A DNA stretch of 64,000 bases from Acidobacteriota bacterium (GCA_016201205.1 JACQDF010000056.1:1-64000); one strand, 5' to 3'. Positions 44,837 through 54,135 are shown, counted from the stretch's first letter. Numbers and translations are program-made. Notes: generated from the letters alone by a model not told the origin.

Positions 44837-46270
44837 GTGTCCAAGAAAACACGGCAGCAAGGGGTACGTGGCAGCCGAGGCCCCGTACCAGCCAAAAGTA
44901 AGAAGAACAAACAACCGAACCGGCCGGGGCAACCGGATCGCCCGGTGTTTGAGCCCAATGCGGCTGGCATCGATATCGGAGCCAGAGAGATCTTCGTGGC
45001 CGTACCGCCGGAGCGGGATCCCGATCCCGTCCGGAAGTGCGAAACGTTCACCGGGGATCTGCACCAGATGGCCGAATGGCTGGTCAGTTGTGGCATCACC
45101 ACAGCGGCGATGGAGTCTACCGGAGTGTATTGGATTCCGGTGTACGACGTGCTGGAGCAACACGGAATCAAGCCGTGTTTGGTGAACCCGCGGAACATGA
45201 AGAACGTGCCGGGAAAGCGCACCGATTTCCATGAATGCCAGTGGATCCAGCATCTGCATTCGCTGGGCCTGCTGCATTCGGCGTTCCGGCCAGATGGGGA
45301 GGTCTGTGCAGTACGGTCGCTGATGCGGCATCGCAACGACCTGGTCATGATGGCGAGCGAGCACATCCAGCATATGCAAAAGGCTCTCACTCAGATGAAC
45401 GTGCAGTTCCAACACGTCATCAGCGACATCACAGGCTTGACAGGGTTGGCGATCCTGGATGCCATCCTGGCTGGCGAGCGGGATGCGGCGGTGTTGGCCA
45501 AGTTGCGCGATCCACGCATCACGGCCGATGAAGAGACGATTCGGAAATCGCTGGAGGGAACCTGGCGAGCGGAACATATCCTGGCTCTCAAACAAAGGTT
45601 GTCGCTCTATCGAAGCCATCGTGACTTGATCGACGAGTGCGACAAGGAAATCGAGAAGCTGGTCGCGGCCTTCGAGCCAAGAGTGGATCCCGACGAAAAG
45701 CCAATGCCGGAAGATCGCAAGCAGAAGCAGCGCCGGCGCAAGAAGAAGAGCGGCAGTCCGGACTTCGACATGCGAACCGAAGCGTACAAGCTATTCGGCG
45801 TGGATCTGACCCAGATCCCCGGGCTGATGATGCTGGTGTTCATGCTGTTCAGCGAAGTAGGGCGAGACATGTCGCGGTGGCCTACGGCGGCGCACTTCGT
45901 TTCCTGGTTGGGATTATGTCCGGACAACGATATCAGCGGCGGCAAGGTGCTGTGGCGCGGGGCGCGGCGGACAAAGAACCGTGCGGGAGCACTGTTCCGG
46001 CTGGCGGCGCATTCGCTGCACCGCGACCCATCGCCGATGGGGAACTATCTGCGGCGGATGAAAGCGAAATTGGGGCCAGCGGCGGCAACGACGGCGACGG
46101 CACACAAGATCGCGATCGTCTTTTACACGATGGTGAAGAATCAGGTCGAATACGATGCTTCACTTTGGGCGCAACGCGATCAGAAGCGCGAGAAGCGACT
46201 CGAAGCCAGGCTCCGCAAGCAAGCCGCACAGCGCGGCTACAAATTGGTGCCGGTGGAGGCCGCCGCGTAA
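44837..46270 (+). CDS. IS110-family transposase (bridge recombinase)
   Basis: A 477-residue recombinase with an N-terminal RuvC-like DEDD domain and a C-terminal Transposase_20 domain. Acidic residues are D46 (AGIDIGAR), E93 (AMESTGVYW), D130 and E133 (GKRTDFHECQW), so the fourth position is Glu instead of the commoner Asp. The catalytic serine is expected in SGGK of DNDISGGKVLWRG at about residue 375. A basic linker (KQKQRRRKKK) precedes the second half. No frameshift or stop is present, so it could be active. The start is GTG 44837 after AAAGGA. Confidence 0.93.
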   Translation: MSKKTRQQGVRGSRGPVPAKSKKNKQPNRPGQPDRPVFEPNAAGIDIGAREIFVAVPPERDPDPVRKCETFTGDLHQMAEWLVSCGITTAAMESTGVYWIPVYDVLEQHGIKPCLVNPRNMKNVPGKRTDFHECQWIQHLHSLGLLHSAFRPDGEVCAVRSLMRHRNDLVMMASEHIQHMQKALTQMNVQFQHVISDITGLTGLAILDAILAGERDAAVLAKLRDPRITADEETIRKSLEGTWRAEHILALKQRLSLYRSHRDLIDECDKEIEKLVAAFEPRVDPDEKPMPEDRKQKQRRRKKKSGSPDFDMRTEAYKLFGVDLTQIPGLMMLVFMLFSEVGRDMSRWPTAAHFVSWLGLCPDNDISGGKVLWRGARRTKNRAGALFRLAAHSLHRDPSPMGNYLRRMKAKLGPAAATTATAHKIAIVFYTMVKNQVEYDASLWAQRDQKREKRLEARLRKQAAQRGYKLVPVEAAA

Positions 46271-46329
46271 TCTATTGACAACACAGCGTCGCCGTAGAGG
46301 TTCCTTAGAAGCCGGACAAGAAGTGAGTT

Positions 46330-47379
46330 TCATCTCGAAAGCACCAGAATGCCCCACGGGCGATCCTGAACCTTTATTCTCTTAAGAACCGTCCGCGAAG
46401 CCAGATCCACCACCGAGACGTCATTGGACGGCCCGTTGGCGGTGTAGAGCAGTTTGCCGTCAGGAGAAACGCCGATGCCCCACGGCCGCTGACCGGCTTC
46501 GAAAGACGAGACAATCCGGTCTGTGGCCGTGTCGATCACAAACACCTTTCTTGTGCGGCCGGTGCTGACATACGCCTGGGCGGCGTCCGGGGAAAGAATC
46601 ACCGCCATGGGCAGAACATCTTCCCCGCCCAAGCGGATCTCGCCGGCCTTCTCGTGCTTTGCCGCATCGATCACGGTCAGCTTGCCCTCGTTCTCGCAGG
46701 TTACGTACGCCTTCCGTCCGTCGGAGAGGAACGCCACGTCCCGAGGGCGCAAGCCGACCTTGAAGTTCTTCACGACCTTGGCAGCCGACGTGTCAAGGAC
46801 GAAGACGGCCCCCTCGTCTTCCGAGGTGACGTAGACGAACTTGCCATCGGGGCTCGTCGTGACTCCTTCCGGCTCGCCGCCCACCTTAAGACGCTGAATC
46901 ACTTTCGCCGACTCGATATCCACGATGCTGATCGACCCTGCGTCCTCATTGGCGACATAGAGCAGTTTCCCGTCTTTGCTCAGGTCGAACTCCTCCGGAT
47001 CGTCGCCGGCGGGGATGACTCGCAACAGCCTGGATGCCCGCACGTCAAACACTCCAATGCCGTCGGCGCTGCGATCCGGAGGCGGCAGCTTGCTCTCGTC
47101 CACCCCCGGCGGGGCAAACGGCGATCCGCTGAGCGCCACGTAGATGGTGCTGGCGTCGGGACTGGCGTGGATTCCGCGCGGCCGCTTGCCGAGCTTGACG
47201 GTGGCGATCACCTCATGGCTGGCCGAGTCGATCACACTCAGGTCGCCGGACGCCTCGTTGGTGACGTAAATGCGATAGGCGCCCCGCGCTTCCGGGGCCC
47301 TGAAAGCCTCTTCGGTGGATCGGCAGCACAACAGGATCGCAATGAAAAAGCAGAGAAGGATCCACCGGGTCTCTTTCAT
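46330..47379 (-). CDS. YncE/YVTN-type beta-propeller protein
   Basis: A 349-residue protein with a signal-peptide-like N-terminus ending in CC (MKETRWILLCFFIAILLCC), so probably a lipoprotein. It has seven propeller repeats of the YVTN type, such as YRIYVTNEASGDLSVIDSAS, LLYVANEDAGSISIVDIES and FVYVTSEDEGAVFVLDTSA. The closest group is the PQQ-associated or YncE family of periplasmic propellers. It starts six bases after the receptor gene's stop, so both are one operon. The IS110 right end is 17 bp beyond its stop codon, close but not interrupting. Confidence 0.85.
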   Translation of the reverse strand: MKETRWILLCFFIAILLCCRSTEEAFRAPEARGAYRIYVTNEASGDLSVIDSASHEVIATVKLGKRPRGIHASPDASTIYVALSGSPFAPPGVDESKLPPPDRSADGIGVFDVRASRLLRVIPAGDDPEEFDLSKDGKLLYVANEDAGSISIVDIESAKVIQRLKVGGEPEGVTTSPDGKFVYVTSEDEGAVFVLDTSAAKVVKNFKVGLRPRDVAFLSDGRKAYVTCENEGKLTVIDAAKHEKAGEIRLGGEDVLPMAVILSPDAAQAYVSTGRTRKVFVIDTATDRIVSSFEAGQRPWGIGVSPDGKLLYTANGPSNDVSVVDLASRTVLKRIKVQDRPWGILVLSR

Positions 47380-47385
47380 CGTTGT

Positions 47386-50300
47386 TTAGAACAACACTTT
47401 CATCCCAAACTGAATCTGCCGCGGATCGCCCGCTGAAGTAATCCGCCCGAGGCTCGCCGCCACCGAGATGTTCGCGCCCGGGCCGCCGAAGTTCGGATGA
47501 TTCGGCATGTTGAAGAACTCCGCCCGGAATTGCGTCTTCACTCGCTCGGTGATCGCCGTGTCCTTGAGGAAGCTGACGTCGAACACGATATCCCCTGGCG
47601 CGAAGAGCAGGTTGCGCGCCGAGTTGCCATAGGTGAACGGCGCGGGAACCTTGTAGCCGGAAGCGTCAAACCAGCGGTTAATGCTCCGCTCGCCGCGCGG
47701 CAGATTGCCCACGCTGGTGGCATCGGCGCGGCCCGAGAACCAGCCGGGCAGGGTCGCGTTATATCCAACCGAGAACGGCTGTCCCGTGCGCAGATAGGTG
47801 ATGCCCGCGACCGCCCATCCGCCGATCACCTTGCCCGCGACACCTCGCACATTGGCAAGCGGCTTGCCCGGACCGAAGGGCAATTCATAGCTGTAGGCCG
47901 CAGTGAGAATGTGCCGGCGGATCTGGTCGGAATTTCCGCGGCTGCCCCGGCTGTTATAAGGATCCTGCGGGCCGCCGACGATCGGCACATTGTCCAGAGA
48001 CCGGTTCCAGGAGTACTCGATCTGGAAATTCAGCCCGTAGGAGAACCGCTTGACCGCCTCCAGTTGCAACTGGTGGATGGTCGAGTCGCCTGCGCCTTGC
48101 AACATGAGCACGTCCGACCACGGCTGATACGGACGCCTCGGCTGGACGGCGCCGGGCGCTTGCACGCTCGGCAGATTGATCGGGTAGTTGTAGAAGGGCA
48201 GGTTGCTCGTCTTGTTGCCGACATAGGAAGCCCGCAGGCCGAGATTGGCCACCAGTTCGCGCTCCAGCGTCAGGTTCCATTGCTGGGATGCACTGTTGCG
48301 GATCCTGGGCTCGACGACTGTGATCGATGGATTCGGCGAAACCGCGCCTGCGCCGGGGAACGGCCTGGCCAAAGTCAGCGATGGCGCGCGGCCTGGGTCC
48401 GCTTCGAAAGTTTCCGCGAGCAGAAATGGCGGGTTCGAGAAACCCATTTGCCGGAAGCCGATGAAGACCGGCAGCATGTTGTAGTAGAAACCGGCGCCGC
48501 CGCGGATCACCGTCTTGCTGTTGTTGAACGGGCGGTAGGCAAATCCGATGCGAGGCGCGAAGTTGTTCTTGTCCGCTTCCAGAATGGAATAGCCGGGATC
48601 AGTCACGATCGGATAGGCGGCCGCCAGCCGCGGATTGGCCTGCGGCGGCAGATCCTTGCGCGGGATGACGAGTTTGCCGGAGCGTACGTCCATGTTGGCT
48701 TGCGCCAGGTCGCGCTCTTTCCACGTCGTCTGCATCATGTAGCGCAGGCCGAGATTCAGCGTCAGCTTGCTTGACACCTGCCAGTCGTCCTGCACGTACA
48801 CGCTGTAGCGCGTGTGGTAGAAAAGGTTCACCGCGCTCGGTGTCGAGCGGTAGGTGAAGTTGGGATAGCCCAGCAGAAAATCAGCGAACGCATGAGCCGG
48901 CTGCGCGGCCGCCGCCGGATTGTCGTTGGTGAAGCGCCCATTGAAGTCGAAGCGGCCGAACCCCGCGTTCTGCGCCACGCTCGTCAGCAGCCCGAAGGCG
49001 CCCGGCGGGCTCGAGACGCGGAAGTTGGCGATGTCGAAGCCCGTTTTCCAGGTGTGCCGCCCGCGGATGACCGTCAGGTTGTCGACGATCTGCCGGGTGA
49101 ACTGCTTGCCCCGCGCGCTTCCGCCATAGTCGCCGATGGAAACGTGGCTGTTGACGTTGATGTTCGGCAACCCGCCCACCGGCAGCGGGCCGTACAGATC
49201 GGGAAACAGAGTCCGCGGATCGAAATCGGTGTTCATGCCCAGACGCAGGCTGCCGTGGTAGAGGTAACCGAAGCGCGCTTCGTTCAGCACGCGAGCCGAG
49301 AAGTTCCGCGACCAGGTCAGGTTCCAGATCTTGGTGTCGTAGCCGCCGTTGGACCATGAGCCATAACCTGGCGGATACGCTTGCGCCACAACGTATGGCT
49401 CGCCCTTCGACGAGCTGAAGTTGCCCCAGATCTGGTCCTTGCTTGTCAGCCGGTGATCGATCCGCAGGAAGTAACGGTTGATGTCGGAGTCGTTGGGGAT
49501 GTTGACCACGAGGTTGTTGATGGTGCCGGCCGGTCCTGTGCCGGCCTGGTTTGGCAAGGCCACCCGGTCGATGAGCGACTTCGAGCGCGAGTCGATGCGC
49601 GAGCCGGGAACGCTGTTGCCGGCGAACGGAACACCGGCCAGCGGGTCGAGGATATTGGGCAGCCCGGCGAAGCTGCCTCCGCGCATCGCGGCGGTGGCCA
49701 CGCTCAGCGTGAAGGTGCGGGGGGAGCGCTCTTTCAGACCCTCGTAACCGCCGAAAACGAACGTCTTGTCGCGGCGGATGGGGCCGCCCGCCGTGACGCC
49801 GAACTCGTTGCGGTTGAACGGCGGGTTGATCGGCGAGAAGAAATTGCGCGCCGCCGTGGCTTTGTTGCGATTGAAGGAAAACAGAGAGCCGTGAAAGCTG
49901 TTCGTCCCCGCCTTGGTGGCGATGGTAACCGAAGCCGCGCCTTCGAACTCCGCCTTCGAGCTGTTCGAGTCAATCTTGAACTCGCTCACCGCGTCCACGC
50001 TCGGCAGCGTCGCCATGCCGTGGCGATAGGAATAGGCGCCGCCGCCGTTGCCCGGATCGTTGAACGCCGAGCCATCGACGTTGAAGTTCATGCCGCCCCA
50101 GTACGAGCTGCCGGCGACGCGAGGGTTCGAAGCGCTGTCCGTCGTGACGCCTGCCGAGATGCGGATCAACCGGTCCAGCATGCGCCCGTTCAACGGCAGC
50201 GTTGTGATCTGATCGGCTTGCAGCACGTTGCCGATGGTCGCATTCTCGGAATTGACCACCGGAGCGGTCGAGGCCACCTCGACGGTCTGCTGCACGGCGC

Positions 50301-50628
50301 CGACTTCGAGACTGAAGTCCTGGCGTAACGTCCGGTTGGGCAGCAGGATGAGCCCCTTGGCCACATTCAGGCGGAAGCCCTGCGCCTCCACTTTTGCCGT
50401 GTATGTGCCGCCAGCCAATCCGGGCGCTGTGTAGTCGCCGGCGGCATTGGTCCCGGTGCGAAACTCGACATTGGTTCCTTCGTTGATCACCGAGACGCTG
50501 GCGCCGGGCACGGTGGCCCCCGAGGCGTCGCGGACCGTTCCGACGATTGTGCCGGTCACGTTTTGCGCCGAAGCCGGCATTGCCAGCAGAAAACCTGCCA
50601 GACTGAGACAGAAAGCATAGGAGCGCAT
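47386..50628 (-). CDS. Oar-like TonB-dependent outer membrane receptor
   Basis: A 1080-residue protein. The order is signal peptide (MRSYAFCLSLAGFLLAMPAS, cut after AQN), carboxypeptidase-regulatory-like domain (about residues 25-105, GTIVGTVRDASGATVPGASV), plug (TTLPLNGRMLDRLI), then a long beta-barrel ending in a terminal aromatic strand (QIQFGMKVLF). These Oar-like receptors are strongly expanded in Acidobacteriota. The start at ATG 50628 has GGGGAGG seven bases upstream; the open frame to 51237 crosses the divergent gene and is rejected. The ligand is unknown. Downstream comes the propeller gene. Confidence 0.92.
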   Translation of the reverse strand: MRSYAFCLSLAGFLLAMPASAQNVTGTIVGTVRDASGATVPGASVSVINEGTNVEFRTGTNAAGDYTAPGLAGGTYTAKVEAQGFRLNVAKGLILLPNRTLRQDFSLEVGAVQQTVEVASTAPVVNSENATIGNVLQADQITTLPLNGRMLDRLIRISAGVTTDSASNPRVAGSSYWGGMNFNVDGSAFNDPGNGGGAYSYRHGMATLPSVDAVSEFKIDSNSSKAEFEGAASVTIATKAGTNSFHGSLFSFNRNKATAARNFFSPINPPFNRNEFGVTAGGPIRRDKTFVFGGYEGLKERSPRTFTLSVATAAMRGGSFAGLPNILDPLAGVPFAGNSVPGSRIDSRSKSLIDRVALPNQAGTGPAGTINNLVVNIPNDSDINRYFLRIDHRLTSKDQIWGNFSSSKGEPYVVAQAYPPGYGSWSNGGYDTKIWNLTWSRNFSARVLNEARFGYLYHGSLRLGMNTDFDPRTLFPDLYGPLPVGGLPNINVNSHVSIGDYGGSARGKQFTRQIVDNLTVIRGRHTWKTGFDIANFRVSSPPGAFGLLTSVAQNAGFGRFDFNGRFTNDNPAAAAQPAHAFADFLLGYPNFTYRSTPSAVNLFYHTRYSVYVQDDWQVSSKLTLNLGLRYMMQTTWKERDLAQANMDVRSGKLVIPRKDLPPQANPRLAAAYPIVTDPGYSILEADKNNFAPRIGFAYRPFNNSKTVIRGGAGFYYNMLPVFIGFRQMGFSNPPFLLAETFEADPGRAPSLTLARPFPGAGAVSPNPSITVVEPRIRNSASQQWNLTLERELVANLGLRASYVGNKTSNLPFYNYPINLPSVQAPGAVQPRRPYQPWSDVLMLQGAGDSTIHQLQLEAVKRFSYGLNFQIEYSWNRSLDNVPIVGGPQDPYNSRGSRGNSDQIRRHILTAAYSYELPFGPGKPLANVRGVAGKVIGGWAVAGITYLRTGQPFSVGYNATLPGWFSGRADATSVGNLPRGERSINRWFDASGYKVPAPFTYGNSARNLLFAPGDIVFDVSFLKDTAITERVKTQFRAEFFNMPNHPNFGGPGANISVAASLGRITSAGDPRQIQFGMKVLF

Positions 50629-50688
50629 CCTGAACCTCCCCATGGACTGGAATTTGCGAGTAGCATAGCATTGTTTGGCGGTGAAAAA

Positions 50689-52803
50689 ATGAGCCTTGTC
50701 ATTTTGCTCCTGTTGCCGCTCCTGCTGCCGGCCGAGAAGCACTGGTGGGAGCGGGAGCCGCTGAGCATTGTCGATGTCACCACCAGCATCGGCCGCGGGG
50801 GGCCCGAGGATCCGGCAAAGTCCGTCGGTCGCAAGCTGGGGCTGTTCTACAACGCCGAGCACCTCGAGATTATGGACATGCCGGCCGGGCTCGATGACGA
50901 GCATTTCCATTTCCGGACGAAGCTGGCGGCCCGGCAGAACCCGGACTACCTGGGCCTCTACATGCCGGAGGCAAAGAAGCGCGGCCTTCGCGTGTTCGTC
51001 TATTTCAACGTGCACTGGTATCGCATGGCGTTCGCCGCGAAGCATCCGGACTGGCGGCAGATTCGCGAAAACGGCTCGCCTGTCGATGGCGTCTACGAGA
51101 CGGGCGCCGATTTCTGCGTCAACACGCCGTGGCGCGAGTGGGTCTTTCAACTGCTGCGCGATCTGGCCGTGTACCGGATCGACGGCATTTTTTTCGACGG
51201 CCCCATCTACCGTGCCGACACCTGCTACTGCCAGCATTGCCGCGATAAATTCCGGCGTCGCTACGGGCGGGACTTGCCCTCGAAGAGTGTGCGGAAAGGC
51301 GCGGATTTTGCCCGGCTGATCGAATTTCAGGCCTCGAGCCTGGCCGATTTTCTGCGCGACTCGCGGCGTGTTCTCAACGCCATCGATCCGGAGATCGCCC
51401 TCTACATGAACGGCGGCTTGCGCGCTTCCAATTGGGCGACGGCGCGGCTGAATCGCGTGCTCGCCGCCGAGCAGGATCTGCTCGGAAGCGAGGGCGGCTT
51501 CTTGTCCGGCGACTTGACGCGAGTCCCCTTATGGAAGCCGGGGCTGAATGCGAGGCTGCTGGAAACGCAAGCCGGCGGCAAGCCAACGATCATTTTCTCA
51601 GCAGCATCTCATAAGCCGTGGACGTTCTCCCTGCTGCCGGCGGCGGAGCTCCGCTTGCTCTACGCAGACACGATCGCCAATGGGGCCGGCGTCTGGTTTG
51701 GCATCGATCCGTTCAGCTTCCAGCAGCCGGAAATGGAGGCCATCGCCGGCATGAACCGTTTCCTCGGCCGCAACGCGGAATCCTACGCAGACACAAAATC
51801 GGAAGCCCGCCTGGCGCTGGTGTGGTCCGACATCACCGCGAACTTCTACTCGGGCGCGGATGCGCAGATGATCGACATCGATCGGATTCCGCAGCGAAGC
51901 GAAGTGGGGAATCTGGAGGCGGAGTTCTCCGGCCTCGCCGAGGGCCTGCTGCGGGCGCACGCGCCGTTCGATGTGATCGATGACGTGACGCTGGAGCGCG
52001 AGCCGCTGGACCGCTACGACGCCGTTTTCCTGCCGAACGTGGCCTGTATGAGCGATCGCATCGCCAGCCGGCTGCGCGACTACGTGCGCGGCGGCGGCAG
52101 GCTCTTGGCCACCTTCGAGACGTCTCTCTACGACGACTCAGGCGTGCTCCGCAAGGATTTCGCCCTGGCGGATGTGTTCGGCGCAACCGGCACACAAAGA
52201 ATTGCCGGCCCGGCGCGGTGGGATTTCATGAAACCGGTGGCGCGCGATCTCTTGCTCGACGGCATTACCCGCGAGTTCATTCCTTCCACCACCTACCACG
52301 TGCGTGTCAAACCAGTCACGGCGCGCACTCTGCTGCGCTACACCGCGCCGCTCAAAGGGCGCTACGACGGCGTGCCGGCTTTATCGGACGAGCCGGCGCT
52401 GCTGGTGCATTCCTACGGCAGGGGATCGGCGGCCTATTTCAGCGGAGACCTTGGCGGCGCGATCTCGGGTTTCCGCTTGCCCGAGCTGATGGATCTGGTG
52501 GCGAATGCGGCACGGCAGATGGCGAAACCAGTGGTGCGGCTCGAGAATGCGCCGGGCTCGCTGGAGATGGTTGTGCGATCGCAGCAGCAGGGCAAGCGTC
52601 TGCTGGTGCACCTGGTCAACTTCACCGGCGAGATGACGCGCCCGATTCGCAAGGTGCAGCCGCTGACCCGGATCCGCCTTTCCATCGATGGGCAGTGGAG
52701 CACTGCAAAGGCGCTGATGTCGGGACAAACTCTGCCACTCACCAAAGGCTCTGTCGTCCTCCCTCGAGTGGATGAGTACGAGGTGGTCGCGCTGGAGAAA
52801 TGA
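50689..52803 (+). CDS. Secreted glycoside-hydrolase-like protein
   Basis: A 704-residue protein with a short N-terminal signal (MSLVILLLLPLLLPAEK). The first half resembles a TIM barrel (GLYMPEAKKRGLRVFVYFNVHWY, then YRIDGIFFDGPIY). The middle resembles the trimerisation/GATase-like domain of GH42 beta-galactosidases (YDAVFLPNVACMSDRIASRLRDYVRGGGRLLATFET). The protein closes with a small beta domain (VVRSQQQGKRLLVHLVNFTGEM). The acidic catalytic residues are not obvious, so substrate and activity are open. It is divergent from the Oar-like receptor gene, with 60 bp between them, which suggests joint polysaccharide use. Confidence 0.75.
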   Translation: MSLVILLLLPLLLPAEKHWWEREPLSIVDVTTSIGRGGPEDPAKSVGRKLGLFYNAEHLEIMDMPAGLDDEHFHFRTKLAARQNPDYLGLYMPEAKKRGLRVFVYFNVHWYRMAFAAKHPDWRQIRENGSPVDGVYETGADFCVNTPWREWVFQLLRDLAVYRIDGIFFDGPIYRADTCYCQHCRDKFRRRYGRDLPSKSVRKGADFARLIEFQASSLADFLRDSRRVLNAIDPEIALYMNGGLRASNWATARLNRVLAAEQDLLGSEGGFLSGDLTRVPLWKPGLNARLLETQAGGKPTIIFSAASHKPWTFSLLPAAELRLLYADTIANGAGVWFGIDPFSFQQPEMEAIAGMNRFLGRNAESYADTKSEARLALVWSDITANFYSGADAQMIDIDRIPQRSEVGNLEAEFSGLAEGLLRAHAPFDVIDDVTLEREPLDRYDAVFLPNVACMSDRIASRLRDYVRGGGRLLATFETSLYDDSGVLRKDFALADVFGATGTQRIAGPARWDFMKPVARDLLLDGITREFIPSTTYHVRVKPVTARTLLRYTAPLKGRYDGVPALSDEPALLVHSYGRGSAAYFSGDLGGAISGFRLPELMDLVANAARQMAKPVVRLENAPGSLEMVVRSQQQGKRLLVHLVNFTGEMTRPIRKVQPLTRIRLSIDGQWSTAKALMSGQTLPLTKGSVVLPRVDEYEVVALEK

Positions 52804-52811
52804 ACCCTGGG

Positions 52812-53021
52812 CTATGCGCCGCGGCGATGAGTCCGCGTCAGGAATTTTTCCAGTGCGCCGGGGTTCTCGAGGATTTCTGTCTCCAGCTCGCGGAGCTCCC
52901 GCTCGATCAGGGACCACTCGGTGTCGAGCCCCAGGGCCGGGGACCGCATTTCGATCCGCTTTCGATCCAGCTTCGTCAGGATGGCGACGCTTTGTTCCAG
53001 CCGTTCGCTTAAGCTCCTCAT
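52812..53021 (-). CDS. Small coiled-coil protein of unknown function
   Basis: A 69-residue, charged, helical protein (MRSLSERLEQSVAILTKLDR, then ERELRELETEILENPGALEKF). The start at ATG 53021 has AGGAGG eight bases upstream, so the longer frame to 53195 is rejected. It is convergent with the glycosidase-like gene eight bases away. No family is recognised. Confidence 0.6.
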   Translation of the reverse strand: MRSLSERLEQSVAILTKLDRKRIEMRSPALGLDTEWSLIERELRELETEILENPGALEKFLTRTHRRGA

Positions 53022-53427
53022 GGCTGCCCCTCCTTTCTCCTTTTCGGGTCTCCTTGTAAGGCCTTGTTTTCGAGCCTCACACCTATAGACGCGGAAAACG
53101 GAGACAAAACTTCCCTCATTCTGCCCTTTTTTTTGGGTTCTTTGGAAAATAAAGTTGGCGGGATGGGTGGCTATCGTTCGGCGACGACCACGCACCGGCG
53201 GGCAGATCGTGCCTGCGGTCCATCGATCTGGATCGCATCAAATCCGTGTGCGCGCGCCTTCCAGCGTCGCGAACCCATCTCGCGGAACATACGCGTTATC
53301 AAGGGGTTGGCGAACCTCCCGGAGGAGCCCGCGCGGCGTCGTGAACATCCGGAGTAGGGGAGTGCCCTTCACAGTTTTGCCCAGGGGATGCTACACTGCC
53401 AGTGCGAGCCTCGTTCTTGAGCCTTAA
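53022..53427 (+). other. Intergenic stretch before a toxin-antitoxin pair
   Basis: About 400 bp with no gene that can be supported. The stretch includes a poly-T run (about 53127) and, on the minus strand, a 39-codon open reading (about 53165-53290) with no recognised similarity. A promoter candidate for the next gene is given separately. The rest shows no clear structure. Confidence 0.4.
53368..53397 (+). promoter_or_regulatory. Candidate sigma-70 promoter of the toxin-antitoxin pair
   Basis: TTCACA and TACACT with an 18-bp spacer. The -35 box matches five of six positions and the -10 box four of six. It ends 31 bp before the antitoxin ATG. Confidence 0.4.
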
Positions 53428-53757
53428 ATGTCTTCCAAACCCATGACGATAACCGTCACCAATGAAATCCAGCGCATGTTGCCGCCCCGTGTCCGGCGCA
53501 CGGCCGGCTTCAAGAGCGGCGACCAGCTCGAGGTGAAAGCCATCCGCGGCATCGTCACCCTCATCAACAAACCACCGGCTGTCCCCGATGACGAGTACAC
53601 CCCGGAGCAGCGGCGCGCGATTATGGCCGAAATTGAGGAAGCGCGCAAAGGCCCCTACCACGGCCCTTTCAAGAGCGGCGAGGAGTTTGCCGCCTATTTC
53701 AAGGCGTACAAGCGCCGCCGACGTAGCTCATCCACTAAACCCCAAAAATCTCGATGA
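53428..53757 (+). CDS. AbrB/SpoVT-like antitoxin
   Basis: A 109-residue protein whose first 50 residues form a swapped-hairpin AbrB DNA-binding domain (TITVTNEIQRMLPPRVRRTA, GFKSGDQLEVKAIRGIVTLI). The rest is charged and ends in a basic tail, as in antitoxins whose C-terminus wraps the toxin. It overlaps the next gene by ATGA at 53754. The pair is therefore a type II toxin-antitoxin operon. Confidence 0.8.
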   Translation: MSSKPMTITVTNEIQRMLPPRVRRTAGFKSGDQLEVKAIRGIVTLINKPPAVPDDEYTPEQRRAIMAEIEEARKGPYHGPFKSGEEFAAYFKAYKRRRRSSSTKPQKSR

Positions 53758-53999
53758 ACGTTTACCTCACCCGGCGCGCCATCGAAGCGCTGGTGGCGGC
53801 TCCTCTGCCCGTTCAGAAAGCCTTCATCAAGCAGCTCAGCTTTTTGGTCCGTGACCTCCGGCACCCAGGCTTGCACGCCAAGAAGTTCAACGAATCCGAA
53901 GATCTGTGGCAGGCCCGCGTCACCCAAGACTGGCGGTTTTACTTCACCATCAAAGGTGACACCTACCTGATCGAAAGCATTCGGGCTCATCCCAAGTAA
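53754..53999 (+). CDS. RelE/ParE-superfamily toxin
   Basis: An 81-residue protein of the RelE/ParE fold, of normal length. Features are the N-terminal helices (AIEALVAAPLPVQKAFIKQL), the LHAKKFNESEDLWQARVTQD segment, and WRFYFTIKGDTYLI near the end, with the catalytic region of mRNA interferases of the YafQ/RelE type. It is coupled to the AbrB-like antitoxin by a four-base overlap. Target (ribosome-bound mRNA versus gyrase) is not decided by sequence. A family H repeat follows 50 bp downstream. Confidence 0.82.
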   Translation: MNVYLTRRAIEALVAAPLPVQKAFIKQLSFLVRDLRHPGLHAKKFNESEDLWQARVTQDWRFYFTIKGDTYLIESIRAHPK

Positions 54000-54052
54000 T
54001 CCGTTTGAGGTTGCAGACCGGGGTGTCCTCAAGCGACCGAAAGTGCCCCAAA

Positions 54053-54135
54053 AGCTCGCACAGGCCGGGCCGGCCTCATACCGGTGAAGAACTCGCCGGC
54101 TGCCAGGCCCGGCGCGTTGTGCGAGCGAGTTCCCT
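54053..54135. repeat. Intergenic hairpin repeat, family H copy D
   Basis: Nearly identical to copy B at 41577-41661: GCTCGCACAGGCCGGGCCGG at one end, CGCGTTGTGCGAGCGAGTTC at the other, with pairing arms. It lies 3' of the toxin gene. The rest of the gap to 54290 has no gene. Confidence 0.75.

Larger units (their letters stand above)
44570..46313 (+). mobile_element. IS110-family insertion sequence
   Basis: The element is bounded by a 13-bp direct repeat GTTCCTTAGAAGC (44570-44582 and 46301-46313), which includes the CT dinucleotide typical of the IS110 crossover core. There are no terminal inverted repeats, as expected for this family. The unit between the two cores is 1731 bp. It contains one intact transposase and a longer noncoding segment at its left end (about 255 bp) than at its right end (about 30 bp), the IS110-group arrangement. 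The left flank is a palindromic family H repeat. A TTGACA near the right end (46276-46281) faces towards the junction that would form in a circular intermediate. Confidence 0.88.

Noticed and set aside
50629-51237. N-terminal extension of the Oar-like receptor to 1283 residues
   Set aside because: The extra part is antisense to the glycosidase-like gene, and a proper signal peptide and ribosome-binding site start at 50628.
53165-53290. Small minus-strand gene of 39 codons before the toxin-antitoxin pair
   Set aside because: No ribosome-binding site, no similarity and poor codon pattern; left as unexplained intergenic sequence.
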